Assembly: GCA_947579665.1 (NCBI GenBank)
Contig: OX388350.1
Location: 82,107,152-82,171,151, forward strand
DNA length: 64,000 nucleotides
Direction: 5' to 3'
DNA from: Sympetrum striolatum
Lineage: Eukaryota > Arthropoda > Insecta > Odonata > Libellulidae
This document shows positions 10,901-23,264 of this stretch, piece by piece. The first letter of the stretch is position 1, and the number at the start of each line of letters is the position of its first letter. The notes below the pieces were generated by a model that had not been told where the DNA came from, did not search any database, and saw nothing but the letters and a program-made list of their open reading frames with translations. The position numbers and the translations under genes were made by a program.

Positions 10901-11263
10901 TCGACGTTCTATCGTATAGCTGTAGATGTCTCTGCTTGTTAGATTCGACCGAAGCGCATCCTACTCTAAGGACTCTAAGCCGCCGCGCCGCCGCTTCCTG
11001 ATTGGCTGGCAAAGAATAAGTACTTCGATGCTCGGAAATTGGAAGCATGGTAGCCATTGCACGCTGAGTGTTCCAGGAGTGAAGGTCTTTGAGTTAAGCA
11101 TCAGTTTTCAAGAGGTATCTTCCAATTGATTATTGGTGTTCTCGAAACTTTACTTTTTGGAGTAAGAATAACAGTATTGTTGTTCTATATCCGTAGCTAC
11201 GTAGCAAATCGTATCAGTGTTGGCGAGAATTTTTTATTCAGTTAACAGCCAAATTCGGCCATA

Positions 11264-14200
11264 ATGGAGACGCCATGTGCCGGAATGAAGAGGAAACGTG
11301 GGAATTACTGCGCTGCCCTTTGGTGCAATAATTTTTTCGGCTGCAGAATGAATGAACCGATATCATTGTTTGTTTTCCCGAAAGATCCTGTGAGGTGAGT
11401 TTTATCATTATTATGAGCAACAGTTGGTGATAACAAGTAATGAATGTATGTACTTAAATGAGATGTTTTTTCCCTCAGAGCGTTTCACTGGCTGAAGTTC
11501 TCTCTCCGGGAAGACTTGATGGGGAAGAACGTAAAGAATATGCGGCTCTGCAGTGACCATTTCACGGAGGGAGATTTTAAAAGTAAAACGCCACGTGTTT
11601 TACTGAAACCGAACGCTATTCCTAGCCGTTACGAATGGAAGTTTGGGGAGGAAGAAGGTGAGTTTAAATGACGAAAATACGTTTTCTATTCGATATGTTA
11701 TCTTTTTAAAACCGTAAGGTATATGTATTTTTTACTCATATAACCAAACTTTGTTATTTAACGTTCCGCATGCACATTATTGTTGATGTCCGCGGTAAAT
11801 ATTTGGAGTTTTGCCTTCTTTAGTTTTAACGATCACAACTGGCGTTGGAAATCACTATTATGATTTATTAGTAATAACAATTTGTAATGTTGTAATAATT
11901 CTGAGCATCACTGAACGGCATTGTTTATTTTCAGACGTCGGTGTAATGGAAACTGCAAAGGAATGGGTTCCTAATTCAATTCGTGACGAAGCAAATGCTT
12001 CCTCGTTGGATGTTGTAGAGGTTTCAGGTATGTTCATTTTCTTATCAAACTGTCTATTTAAGAACCTTAAGGATGTATTAGTAGTCACAAATAATCATCG
12101 ATTATATCTATCATTAACTGTAGTTTCGTATTCATAGTCTTTCGAGATTCTCAAATTGGTGATTAACGAATCGTTGTGTATTTGGTATTCATATATAATA
12201 TAACAATATTTATATAGAATAATGTACGATTATTTTCTAATTAAGAGTCTATGTAATTATTTGCATGAATTATCGAATCGTGAATTACCGTGTGGGGCGT
12301 AATCAATTCGTCATCTTGTTATTTCAAGTTGAATTAAACATTGGTTTTAGACAATATGATCGCGGCAGATACTTAAGTGAAAAGCAATAGATTTTCCTTC
12401 ATTATTGGTTTATGTCCTGCCTGAAAAAGCAGACGATATTGCGGTAAAGTGCGGTGGATTATATAGGGAACTGTTGCTAGTGGTTAAGTGGCTAATTAGT
12501 TACATATATTGAGCTTGAGGAAAACAAAATTTCATGTTATTTCTAATTACTCGAGCGCTATATTAATCCAATAACTAATAATAAGCCTTATTTCTAATTC
12601 CTGAATTATGGAATTATTGTGAATCAGTGATATGAGAATAATCACTGATTTGTGATTGCATGATTATTCAGTAAATCACTATGCAACTGTGATTACTGCC
12701 CTAAGATGCCCTTTTCATTGACTATTTCTGTGATTATAATAGCTTTCATTCTTGTTTCAGTGTGTGATGTGGATGACTCCATCACTGAGCCCATTGTGGG
12801 GGAAGGCACTCCTTCCACTCCACGGAAAAATGATGGCTCACCTTCTGCGGGAGCTTCTCAAAATGATGACACCAGTATTCCCTCTGCAAGTGTTATTGCT
12901 GGTAAGTATCCTTATTATGCACTTATTTGATACATTGTCTGTATTTATTAAATTGGTTACATGCCCGATTTCATGGTGCTTCTTAGCTCCCTACCTTATG
13001 TGAACTAATCTTCTTCTCTATTTATAATGTAGCCTGTGTCTCCACACCACGATCACGATGCAGTCGTTTGAACTGGACTCCACGCACCTCAAGAAGAGTG
13101 ATGCAGTACACTAGCAGCATTGCAAGACTGCGCTCTAATCTATTTAGAGAGAGGCAGAAGGGAAGAGCGAGGATAACAAGGCAGGACTTTATTGATCATT
13201 GTAAAGTGTACCTGCCAAAATCTTCCCAGAAACTTTTCCTTGCTCAAGTTAAGATGAGCAAGGTAAACAAGTTTGGGAGGAGGTGGCCTCCTTACATGAA
13301 AGATTTCGCATTAAGCATGTACTATCATGGGCCAAGAGCCTATAAATTCTTACAAAGAACTCTCTGCCTTCCATCAAGATCATCCTTGATTAGCTGGGAA
13401 AAGAAGGTTCATGTGAAACCTGGGGTGGATGAGAATGCCATGCAGGCTATGGAAGAGCAGGCAAAGAAAATGAAAAGGGAGGATTTGGTTGTAGCTTTAA
13501 CAATTGATGAAATGGCTGTAAAAGAAAACTTATTTTATGATGTGACCACAGATTCTGTTGTGGGTTTTTGTAATTATGGCAAAGGTAGCGTCACTACTAT
13601 GGGGAATCAGTGCTTAGTTGCTATGGTTAAGGGGTTAAATAAGAAGTGGAAACAGGCCATTGGCTACTGGGTCACGAACAATAGCACAGATGTTAATGTA
13701 TTGCATAGTCTAGTTTTAGAATGTATTACTAGGCTTAGGATAATAGGTTATAGTGTTAAAGTTTTAATTTGTGATCAGGGGCCTCATAACCTCAAGTTGT
13801 GCCGGATGCTTCAAGTATCTCATCAGTCTCCCTTTTTTTATGTAGATGAAGAGGTTGTTTATTTTATGTTTGATCCCCCTCATCTTTTGAAATCTATTAG
13901 GAATAATTTAGCTAGGTATAGATTGAATTTTGATGGTAGTATTGTAGAATGGTCTCATTTCAAAAACTTGTTTGAGCTAAATGATCCACTCAAGTTAACA
14001 ATGATACCAAAGATAACAAAATTCCACACTGATGTCAGGGCTTTCAAAAAAATGAAAGTGAAATTGGCCTCTCAGGTTTTCAGTACTAGTGTTTACGTTG
14101 CTATCTGTGCTTTTGTTGCCATGGGGAAACTCCCAAACTCTGCCATGCATACTGGTAATTTTTTTAGTTTTATGGATAAATTGTTTGATACATTTAATAG

Positions 14201-15134
14201 TAATCAGCTGCGACGCCACCCATTCAAGTTTCGGTATGCTATGATGGAGGGAAGCCCTCATGCTGCGTTCCTTGAAGAAGCTTTCCTCAAGTTGAAGAAT
14301 AGCTTCTTTGAGGAATGCAGGCGGCAACCACCATGCTTGAATGGGTGGCTCATTAGTATTAGTTGTTTGTTAAAATTACAGGTAGATTTGAAGGATCAGT
14401 TTGGCATTGTGAAGCTAAGGACCAGAACTTTGAATCAAGATGCCTTGGAGAACATGTTCTCTGTGATCCGACAGCAACATGGGTGTAACAAAAACCCCAC
14501 AGTTGTGCAGTTTGGAAGAGGGTACAAGCAGTTGATGCTCACATCCGTTTCCAAACTGTCTAGGAGTAGTAATTGTGAGTTAGATTTAGAACAGTTTTTA
14601 GTTAAATATAGTAATTTTGTTTCAAAAAATAGTTCTAGGTTAGACAGCACTGGTTCCCTTGATGGAGATGATATATTTAGTGATATTAGGTTTAGTGAAG
14701 ATTTAGATTTAGAGGAATTGAATGTTATTTATTATGTAAGTGGCTACCTTTGTAAATTGTTTCTGAAGAAACATAATTGTGAGCAGTGCAGGTCGCACTT
14801 AGTGGATGTGCATACATCAGGGGGAATCATTGCACACCACCAACTATTCACCCACCTCAAAGGGCAGAAAGAGTTAGGTGGTGATTATGGCAATCTACTA
14901 ATCCCCAAAGAGAAAATTTTCGCTGCCATTAAGGATTGGGAAAGACTATTTCAGTGTGTGTTTCCCGATGCTGTTGGTAGAGAGGGCATTGGGAAATATA
15001 TGACACAAATAATGCTGGTTAATGGGCCAGCAGTGGCACTTCCATGCATATCATCTGGGTCTTTGTTGTTAGACATTTTTATTAGAGTAAGAACTTTCTG
15101 GGGGGTTAAATTTATGAATAGGAAGGAGCTGTAG
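11264..15134 (+). CDS. P-element-type transposase with THAP domain (THAP9-like)
   Basis: Five exons join in frame: 11264-11394, 11479-11657, 11935-12027, 12761-12901 and 13033-15134 (2,646 nt, 881 aa plus stop), all with GT/AG borders. Residues 1 to about 95 form a THAP DNA-binding domain with ligands C16, C21, C68 and H71, then AIP. An HTH-like segment follows (about 215-305, including RRWPPYMKDFALSMYYHGPRAY). The RNase H-like catalytic residues are visible: D340 in LTIDEMA, D429 in LICDQGPH, and D651/E654 in NQDALENMF, with the GTP-binding insertion and FDPPHLLKSIRNN between. It cuts and joins its own ends in the nucleus; GTP is a known cofactor in the family. The long exon has no earlier in-frame ATG near 13068 (that codon is TTG), so the THAP exons supply the start. 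Confidence 0.95.
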
Positions 15135-15322
15135 ATGGTTAATTTTATTGTTAGGGGTTTGTTGTATTGTGTTTTTTGTTGCTGTTGGTACATTTTGTTG
15201 ATGTTTGTTGTTATAGTGTATAGTTATATAATATATGTAGTAGTTATTGCTATTAACTCATATAAACATATTGTTATTGAGTTTATTTGTTGTAATGTAA
15301 TGAATTATGCAGATTTTTTGGA

Positions 15323-15328
15323 AATAAA
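15323..15328 (+). promoter_or_regulatory. candidate polyadenylation signal of P transposase
   Basis: AATAAA lies 189 bp after the stop codon and well inside the element, so the transcript could terminate before the right terminal repeat. Confidence 0.55.
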
Positions 15329-15695
15329 ATTAATTTACCATAATCTCTTTTTTATCCTTTAAATCATCTCCTAGTACTTGTTTCTCCTGAGGTCTTGTCA
15401 TTTGTTACATATTCCATGGGTGAAATTCTTCGAACTTTAAATTTTTAGCATTAATGGATTATTTACGTTAAACATCTTCAATATCCTGAGTTCAGTATTA
15501 AATTCCGTTTATTCTTTGGGAAGCCAATTATTGTTTTTAAATTCTCCATGAAAAGTCATTAATTTTTCGGTGATTGAATTGAATTGGAAGAAATCTCAAG
15601 CGGATGTTCAGGGTTCTATTTTGAAATTGCCGCCGCTAAAACAGTTTGGCCACCAGAGTGCAGCACTCAAAATTTATTACCATAGGGCTTATGGG

Positions 15696-15725
15696 AGCTG
15701 CTCTTCCTCTCCTCCTTCTTCCATG
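15696..15725. repeat. P element right terminal inverted repeat
   Basis: Exact complement of 10871-10900; ends in TTCCATG, followed by the second target copy GTAATAC at 15726-15732. Confidence 0.95.
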
Positions 15726-15732
15726 GTAATAC

Positions 15733-15818
15733 CTAGCAGTGTATAAGTCTGATGTTTTCAATTCCTAGATATCCTCTCCATCCAGCAGCAATTATTGTTT
15801 TACCTGATATTACTGATG
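15733..15818 (+). repeat. inverted duplication arm 1, right piece
   Basis: Continues the 142-bp arm split by the P element. It matches the reverse complement of 16750-16835 with three mismatches. Confidence 0.88.
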
Positions 15819-15945
15819 TATAGGACTGAAGAGTAAATCAATTTTGCTGATGAGAGATCAGTAGACTTATCTTATCAGTTTCTCTGAATATTGCACCTAC
15901 AACCCAGTAGCTTCGATAAAATAGATTCTAACTCCAACTAGATTC

Positions 15946-15977
15946 CAACTTTAAAACATTGTCATGTTTTAAAGTTG
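15946..15977. repeat. hairpin, 14-bp stem and 4-nt loop
   Basis: CAACTTTAAAACAT is followed by TGTC and then ATGTTTTAAAGTTG. It lies between the two duplication arms of the hAT and could mark the turn-round of an old end or be an independent palindrome. Confidence 0.8.
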
Positions 15978-16468
15978 TTTATTAGTTATGATTGTTGTGT
16001 GATAAATAAATGGATTTGTTCTTGGACGTCTAATCTATTTCTTGGTATTGAACTGATCGGAATACGAAGTAATATTTAGGAAATAGTATAAATATTACTT
16101 GAGTTAATAATTATAATATCATACGGGAGTATAATATTACAATGGCAAAAGAAAACATATTAATTAAAATTGAATTTATTTATTTAATTCCTATGGGATG
16201 AATCCACATACATTAATATTAACACAAAAGATAATTTATATCATCATATATGTGTGTATAACAATAGTAGTATCATAAAAGATAACATTATAGAGTGAGG
16301 AAAAAGATCTATAAAAGAACAATAATCTATAAATCTACATAAATCTATGAAAATATCAATAATAATAGAATTAAAAAGCATTTATTCTGTCAGCATATTA
16401 CAAAATACATCACCAACATCGTGACAATCATCAGGTTATGCTTTCTTTGTTCCAATTATTCAACAGAA

Positions 16469-17252
16469 TTATGCAACAGAATCTGGCAAAACGTAATCTT
16501 TGCAGCATTTCCCATGACGCTGCAGCCCATACCGGACAAACATTATGTAATTAATCAATTTAATTCCAAGATGATTTCTTGCTTTGTTTTTTATTACGTT
16601 GAGTTGGCTGAATATTTTTCCACCTCAGCGTTGGACCATGGTAATAAGATAAGTAGCCTCAACACTATTTCTGATATTTCTTTAAAGGGATTTTCTCCAA
16701 TACAGTCTTTGAAGGAATGAACTTCTTTCCAAAACATAACTTGATTTTGCATCAGTAACATCAGGTAAAACAATAATTGCTGCTGGATGTAGAGGATATC
16801 TAGGAATTGAAAACATCAGACTTATACACGGCTAGGTATTACATCATAATGAAATTTTGTTTCTTTAGATGATACATATCAACAGTATCAACTAGATTTA
16901 TTTTGTTGTAGTGTTGTAAAATTAATTCTATGACATTTGCTGGAATTTTCATTTCTTTTAAAATTCGTGTTATTGGTTCTTTAACAGCTCTAAGCATATT
17001 GACCACAGAAAATAAGCATGTTTTTTCTAATGTTTTGATGTTTTCAAGCAATCTTTGTTTCAACTGAATGAATAATTGAAATAAAAATTGTCTGCACCTT
17101 TTTCTCAATGCCTGTTCTTCTGACGTTGTGATTTGATTTGCACGTTGTAGTTCTTGAACTTTATTTTCAAATCTATACCCTAAGTATGGATAAGGATCAA
17201 AAATACCTTCAAGGATGTGTTTAGGATTTCGTGATTTAGATATCATTAGCAC
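16469..17252 (-). pseudogene. hAT transposase C-terminal half, broken
   Basis: The first frame (17252-16839) carries FENKVQELQRANQITTSEEQ, FQLFIQLKQRLLENIKTLEK and VKEPITRILKEMKIPANVIE, the helical region before the dimerisation domain. After stops and frame changes the hAT dimerisation signature appears: FWKEVHSFKDCIGENPFKEI, LLILPWSNAEVEKY, FSQLNVIKNKARNHLGIKL and RYGLQRHGKCCKDYVLPDS, ending at TAA 16471-16469. At least two frameshifts and a stop make this a dead copy. It resembles the BED-type hAT transposases common in insects; the N-terminal BED finger is not visible. Confidence 0.85.
16750..16891 (-). repeat. inverted duplication arm 2 (uninterrupted)
   Basis: 142 bp complementary to arm 1. 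It retains the empty P-element target and belongs to the minus-strand transposase remnant, so this is probably the original arm and arm 1 the copy. Confidence 0.88.
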
Positions 17253-17775
17253 GAATCCAGCTTATTGAAATATATTTTTGACATTTTTTTCATTGTCCAG
17301 AATTCAATTCCAAACAATGGATTGGATGGTTACTTTTACATTGTATAAACGTGATATGATGAATGACGTCTTTCATCGTAATCATTCGGAAAGCCCGCTA
17401 AAAAGTATTCGACACGCTTCAGATCACTTTGATAAGGATAAGTGGTGTGAAATTAGGTTATAGCAATAACAAGTGGAGTGGGTTGTATTAAATTTCATTT
17501 ATTTAGAAAATTATTCTTTCTTCGTACTTTTTGTTACTTCAGAAACTACAGGAGATATAGTAAATGCAGCAATTTTACAACAAAAGTGCTTAACTTACTT
17601 ACACAATAGAGAAAAGAGAGGAAAATTATTTTCGTTGAAAATATCCTGAAATAAGTCAAATTGCTAAAAAAAATAAGCCAGAAAATCTGCTATCCCCTAG
17701 TTTACTTTTTTCTACCCCAGACGATTACCAAAAAAAGCTAGATCTAGCGGAAAATACCCCAAGTTGGCAACACTG

Positions 17776-17783
17776 AGCTTCAT
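17776..17783. repeat. 8-bp target-site duplication of the hAT, right copy
   Basis: AGCTTCAT, identical to 9726-9733. Confidence 0.92.
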
Positions 17784-20700
17784 AACCTCCAAAGCATTTT
17801 CGTCAGTGGAAAAAATTTCGATAATCAGTTGTTTTACTACCGCGAGCTTGAAAAATTCTTCAAAAATTTATGAAATTGAATAAAGTAATATCATATTATA
17901 AACGTATATGATAGAAATCGGTTGGCAATTACGTATTCGATTCAAAGGTACATATTACCGTAGCAGCTTGAGAGAGTGGACATTCTTCATTCTTTTCAAA
18001 CCGTTATCTTCGAGAATCCATATATATATTTTGCTCAGTAGGCGTCCATCCCCTCTGCATTTCAGAAATGGTTTGATTTAGAGCATTTAGAGACATTAAA
18101 CAACTTGCTACTTGATCTTGCGAATAACAAACCACTAGAAAACCATTCCCGTTACTGAAAAGAGTCGGGTTCGAACCCAGGTGCCCATAATATGTTTATA
18201 TCAGAAATACACGTAAACTTCATTTTAATGTCGCATGACTTGTTTATTTTGAAAAATTAAACTAGAAAGAATAGTAGTAGAAAGTCGAGAAAGGCACCAG
18301 AAGATGAGAAAATAAATAAAACTTCTTATTATGTTCAAGGAATATTGTTTAAGATTCAAAATTACAATAATTTAGGCAAAATAGCGAAAATTTTGAGGCT
18401 ATGAATAAGCCCCTTCCAAATAACGCCGAATGAGATTGTCAACCTCTCTAATTTGAGTTACACATCGAGAATTATGCCTATATTAAAGTCACATTTGTTT
18501 ATAGCAACGTATTGTTAGCATTTTTCTATAAATTTCCTTCATGAAATCAGGAGATATGTTTGTAGTATTTAAAGTAATATTCTGACTTCAGCGCTTGTTC
18601 TTTTTTATAATTCAAGGCTCCTTGAGCTTCGATTTTGGACTTCCACAACCACATAAGAGCAATTTAAATCGCATTATTATATATCTAGTTTAAATTTAAA
18701 ATTCTTTCTCCTGAAGCATGGTCAATTGAAAATGATTTAGTATAAACTTTGATAATATTTTTCAATCCAAAAACTGAAGTATTCTCTCAATTATTTTATT
18801 AACTTTCAATTGCAGTTGCTTTTAAAAGTTAAAGCATACTAAGCTTACCTTATAATCATTTTTATATTAATATTGGCTTTATTTCAAATGGAATTTCTCT
18901 CAGAAAACTTAAATGAGCTTGTGGTAAATATACATCTATTCAGGAAATATTATTTATATATTACATATTATGTCCAACAAATAAACAAGCTCAAAGTCAT
19001 ATTAAGTTTCCAACCAGGTTAACTCCTTATATGGTTAATGATATAATCAGTCAAATTAAAATCACTAATGCTATCATGTCACTGCTATAGTTTTGGAAAC
19101 TGTTTCAGATATAAAACTTTTTTGTTGAAAGATGTTTGAAACTAAAATGACCAGTTTAATTAAATAAATTTTAGATAAAAAATGTTATGTAAGCATATGG
19201 CATGCAGGCCTAAATTTTAGGAGAAAAACGCGTGAATTATTAAACAATAAATAAAGCACTATGTGGGTAAATTATGAGCACTTATATTAGGTGATCAGGC
19301 TCAGAAGACATATAAGACTATACACATGTATTCCTGCTTTGGTATCAAGCTTATAAAACATCAGATTTATTATCATTGCTTCTAAATAAATTTTACCCTA
19401 AAGTCACAACACTGACATTTAGTTATGAAAATCAATGAAACAGAGAGTTCAGGACATTTTAGAAAGGCAAAGAATAGATTTCAAAGGAAAGAGAGTGTGA
19501 ATATTTCATGATAAAAATCTTCAGAATTACAATTGTTTTAGTGAATTTAATTTTAATTGTAATACTATTGAGAAAAATGAGGGCTGAATTTAACAGATAT
19601 CCTTTCTAATAAGGAATATATTTTTTACTGATTAACTAACATATTTTAAAATATAGAATTTAAAGAATAATGATAGGAAAAATAGAAAGGAATCTTTATC
19701 TGTTGATAAACACTGTGAATTACTTGCCAAAAGACAATTAGATTCCAAAATTTTTGGAAGGATGATTTCATAAAGTCTCTACCCATATTGTAACATATTT
19801 GCATTTATGTGACAAAATCTCAATTTGTGAGGACACATATAAACAAATTGTAATATAATTGTTCAGTTGTAATTATAAAGACAAAACACAAGGAGCTGAT
19901 ATAATAAAATTCTTGTGGCTGCATTCCTTTTCTATATCAAAACTAAACCAAAGAATATTTGTCACATGTGACTGCTCAGCTTTATTATCAATCTCAATAT
20001 GAAAATAAAGGTGAAGAAAACAATTACTCAAATTTTTATTCAAGTACATACATATGGAAAAGGGAGAGAATTATATGCAAATATAACATATATAACAGAT
20101 TTCAGCACTGTTATCATCAAAAACTTTACTAACTGTTGGTGATCAAATAAGTTACTTAGTTGAGTTTTCATCAACACAGTTAATGATGTATTATTTCAAT
20201 ATAACCAGAAATTTATTTTCCTTTTCGTTTCAAAACATTCACCAAATGAAATTTTAGTAAGATTGCATTCAATAGTTTCATAGTTGATCAACATGAGGGG
20301 TTAAGAACTATAATCCAATTATTCTACATTGACTCTGTTTAATAGATTTTTTTTCTGTTGAACTGTTGACTGTTGTGCAGCTGTTAAAATAAATGTAAAA
20401 AGATAGTATTTATAACTGCTTGACAATATTTTTTTAGCATATGGTCCAATATAATGATATTGATGCTTCTGAGTCTAATCTGGTATAATGAATTTTTATG
20501 CAACAGAAGTATAAAACCTCTAAATCTTAAAAAAACTTTTAGCAGGAATATTGTGGATTCACAAAAATTTGATAATGAACAATGTGAAATATTGTCAATT
20601 TAATGTTTTACATGGTAAACATATTGTAAGATCTAGATTATTTTATGTATTAATTCAACTCTTCCATAACTTTTTTCTGTGTTATTTCCAAATTTTAACA

Positions 20701-22930
20701 TGGGTTTTTAAATAATTTGGATTGTAGCTGAATATTTTATCCTTTAGAATAAGAACATTTTTTAATTGTATAATTTATAGGTATTTACAATTATTACTTC
20801 CAAATGGAACTATAAGATTTCAGTTCCATAAATAAAGGATTATTCCTGATCTAAATTTGAGACAATAATGATTGACCTTTAGAGCAGTAAGTTATTACTA
20901 ATAAGTGTAATTTTTGTAAAAGCAAGTAGAAAAGTCAGGCCATATGTTGTAGTGAACTGAATTAGTTGGCCAAATTAAATACTTCAATGATGTGTTAACA
21001 TTAACAATAATTGAAGCATTGTTTTTATTAAAATGAAATGTTATAGCATAATATATTAATGTAAAGCTAATAGAGAACTAATTTACAGGAATGAAAATAG
21101 TTGAAAAAGCTATTACAACTATGTTGTGCATGTGTCCTGTGTGTGTGTGACAATAACTGTATCTACCTTTGTACATCTGGAGACTGGTTTTTTCTACATG
21201 CTTACCTTTACCTGTATTTTATAATTATTCTTAATTAATTTTACTCATAATGAAATCCAAAATATTTATTTATATAGGAGCATATTCTTAAATTATGTTC
21301 ATCAGGAGCTTCCAATGTAAATGTAGACAAAATCCAGGTGCATTTATATTTTTCTGGTGTGTTCTATATGCAAAAATTATAGTTGTTTATCATTATTGTA
21401 AAACTAATTATAAATTTACCAAAACAAGAAGATAATACCAAATGTGAAAGTTTTTCATTTTATTTTTGCCATCTAGTATCTTTCTTTATGTCTAAGATGT
21501 GTGTTATAAGTATTCAACAGACAATAGCATGACAATTTAATGTATGAATAAATCATATTAGAAAAAGTAATCAAAATAATGCCTAAGCACTTAAGGTATA
21601 TTAATTTTTTTTATTCCCTAAATATAATTAAATAATAATTTTGAATCCCATTTAGTGGTATCCCATCTTTAAAATAGAATTTGCTTACATAGCCAGTACA
21701 AGTGAATATATAAATCTTAATTGATCAATTTTGTGGTCTAAGTAGACTTCTGTAGATAATTGTAGCATTAATCAAAATTCTTTTGCAAATATAACAATAA
21801 TGGGATTACTTTAACGCATTTGTGTATCTTAGCAGTACAATTGATTTTCTTACATTTGTTTGAGAATGAAAACTTACCTAGAAGTAATGGAAATACGAAT
21901 GTTTTCATCTCTTTATTATATCAAAGCAAGTCAATATTTTAAATGTTTAGCAGTCTATATAGAAGCTAGTTATTGACAAGATGACACTAGTGAAATTTCT
22001 ACCTGAGCCACAGGATACCTAATCAGTTAAGCACACATTTTCAAGGAAACTCTCCACTGGCAAAGAGTGAAAAATATTATTTAATGAAATTGTTTGCTCT
22101 GGTGTTTGAGCTCTTCTTATTTTTAGTGTTTCCTATCAAATTATTTCATGAATTTTGCAAGCTTTGCTCTTGTTTCACACTATCATTTTAAGCTTAAGAT
22201 TTTTCATTCTAGTGATTAAACCTCAGTATAAAATACTGCAGCAGTCTTAAAAAATTTGTTCACCAAATTAACTGTAAATGCTTCTCTTTACATTGCTCAG
22301 AGAAATTTCAAGTGACAGCTCAATCTATACCTATAGAATAGAAGATAACCTACTCATGGAAAGATAATGAATAAAACCTCAAAAATCATGAATAACCTTT
22401 CTTCAATGCTCTTATGCAGTGCTTTAGTGAAGATGATTAAAAGAAGCTATAAATTCCAATTTGAACAAAGGAGTACAAGCAAAATCAAACAGCTATTTGT
22501 TTGCTGTGAATACTGTGAACTGTTAACTTTTACTACAACAAAGTAAGAATATTATTAAAAGTAAAATACACAGTAACTTGATGTTTATACATAAATGAAA
22601 AATCAAGCTTATTGAATATTATGAGATAAATTATGCCCCTAGAATGTCAACAGCAATGAAAAATGGTGCTTGCTAAATCTTTTGCCAAACATCAAGATTT
22701 GAATGGATTAACCATCATAAAATTGCTCTGATTTACAAATGAACACTTAATTTCAGAATGAGTCTGCCAAAATAGGATGTGTTTATTCTTGCTTTACTAA
22801 AACTGTCTTACTTATACTCCAGAACTTTTAAATTTTCTTCAATACTTAACCTGGGGTACTCTTATCTCCAAAGGATAATAAACTGCTGATTAAATGAAGC
22901 ATCCTCCTCTCCTTTTTTGGTGTATCCCAG
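17784..22930. other. AT-rich non-coding stretch, no gene recognised
   Basis: Over 5 kb with no frame longer than about 60 codons that resembles a protein, no paired element ends and no clear tandem repeat. A perfect 12-bp palindrome GGGTTCGAACCC at 18167-18178, followed by AGGTGCCC, looks like an isolated tRNA T-arm. A short (TG)n stretch lies near 21140. The sequence could be intron or 3' UTR of a gene whose exons are not recognisable. Confidence 0.5.
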
Positions 22931-22969
22931 GAACAAGGTTTCCCAGGAGATTCAGGATTCAAGGAACAG
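22931..22969 (+). other. candidate collagen-like microexon
   Basis: A pyrimidine-rich tract ending in CCCAG is followed by 39 bp and a GTAAGG donor. In phase 0 it reads EQGFPGDSGFKEQ, three Gly-X-Y triplets plus a break. Basement-membrane collagens have such triplet interruptions, but the exon is short, a glycine is missing near its end and no partner exons were identified. Confidence 0.2.
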
Positions 22970-23264
22970 GTAAGGGAAGTTTTAGATGTCCTCTGAACTC
23001 AAGACGTCGCCATACATCCAGAGATATTTTTGTACTATTTAAAAGTATTTTCAGAATAGAAAACATTTTATGGGATTGTGCTCTGTAGATTTTATCACCT
23101 ACAGTAATTAACTCATAATGCACAATTGACAATGGAGAAAGGAAGATAAATCCTAATGAAATTAAGAAGTTTTTCATCCTGATAGTACTGAATCATATGC
23201 AGTATTATCTATCAATGGTATAGGCATCCCTACTCAACTATCCTTGCAAATATCAGCATGATCA

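Larger units (their letters stand above)
10871..15725 (+). mobile_element. P-type DNA transposon, apparently complete
   Basis: The 4,855-bp element has perfect 30-bp terminal inverted repeats (10871-10900 and 15696-15725) that start with CATG, as in the Drosophila P element. They are flanked by a direct duplication, and a plus-strand five-exon transposase lies inside. It sits in one arm of an inverted duplication in a hAT element. The other arm shows the uninterrupted site (GATGTAATACCTAGC), confirming both junctions. Identical ends and an unbroken coding region point to a recent insertion and possible activity. Confidence 0.95.
9734..17775. mobile_element. hAT-superfamily DNA transposon with nested insertions
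   Basis: Terminal inverted repeats CAGTGTTGCCAAC (9734-9746) and GTTGGCAACACTG (17763-17775) are exact complements and are flanked by an identical 8-bp duplication. The CAGTG start is typical of insect hAT elements. Without the P element and its duplicated target the unit is about 3.18 kb. It contains a minus-strand hAT transposase remnant, a 452-bp MITE, a P-type element and an internal inverted duplication. The transposase has stops and frameshifts, so the copy is dead. Confidence 0.92.

Noticed and set aside
11811..12137. 108-codon frame overlapping P transposase exon 3
   Set aside because: It reads through both introns flanking the exon; only 11935-12027 joins its neighbours in frame.
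17278..17463. 61-codon plus-strand frame inside the hAT right end
   Set aside because: No resemblance to hAT BED or other domains, and antisense to the transposase remnant.
18167..18190. GGGTTCGAACCCAGGTGCCC as a tRNA gene
   Set aside because: Only a T-arm-like palindrome; no acceptor, D or anticodon arm can be placed around it.
22894..23177. Short frames on both strands around 23,000
   Set aside because: No domain resemblance; the plus-strand frame crosses the more plausible exon donor at 22,970.
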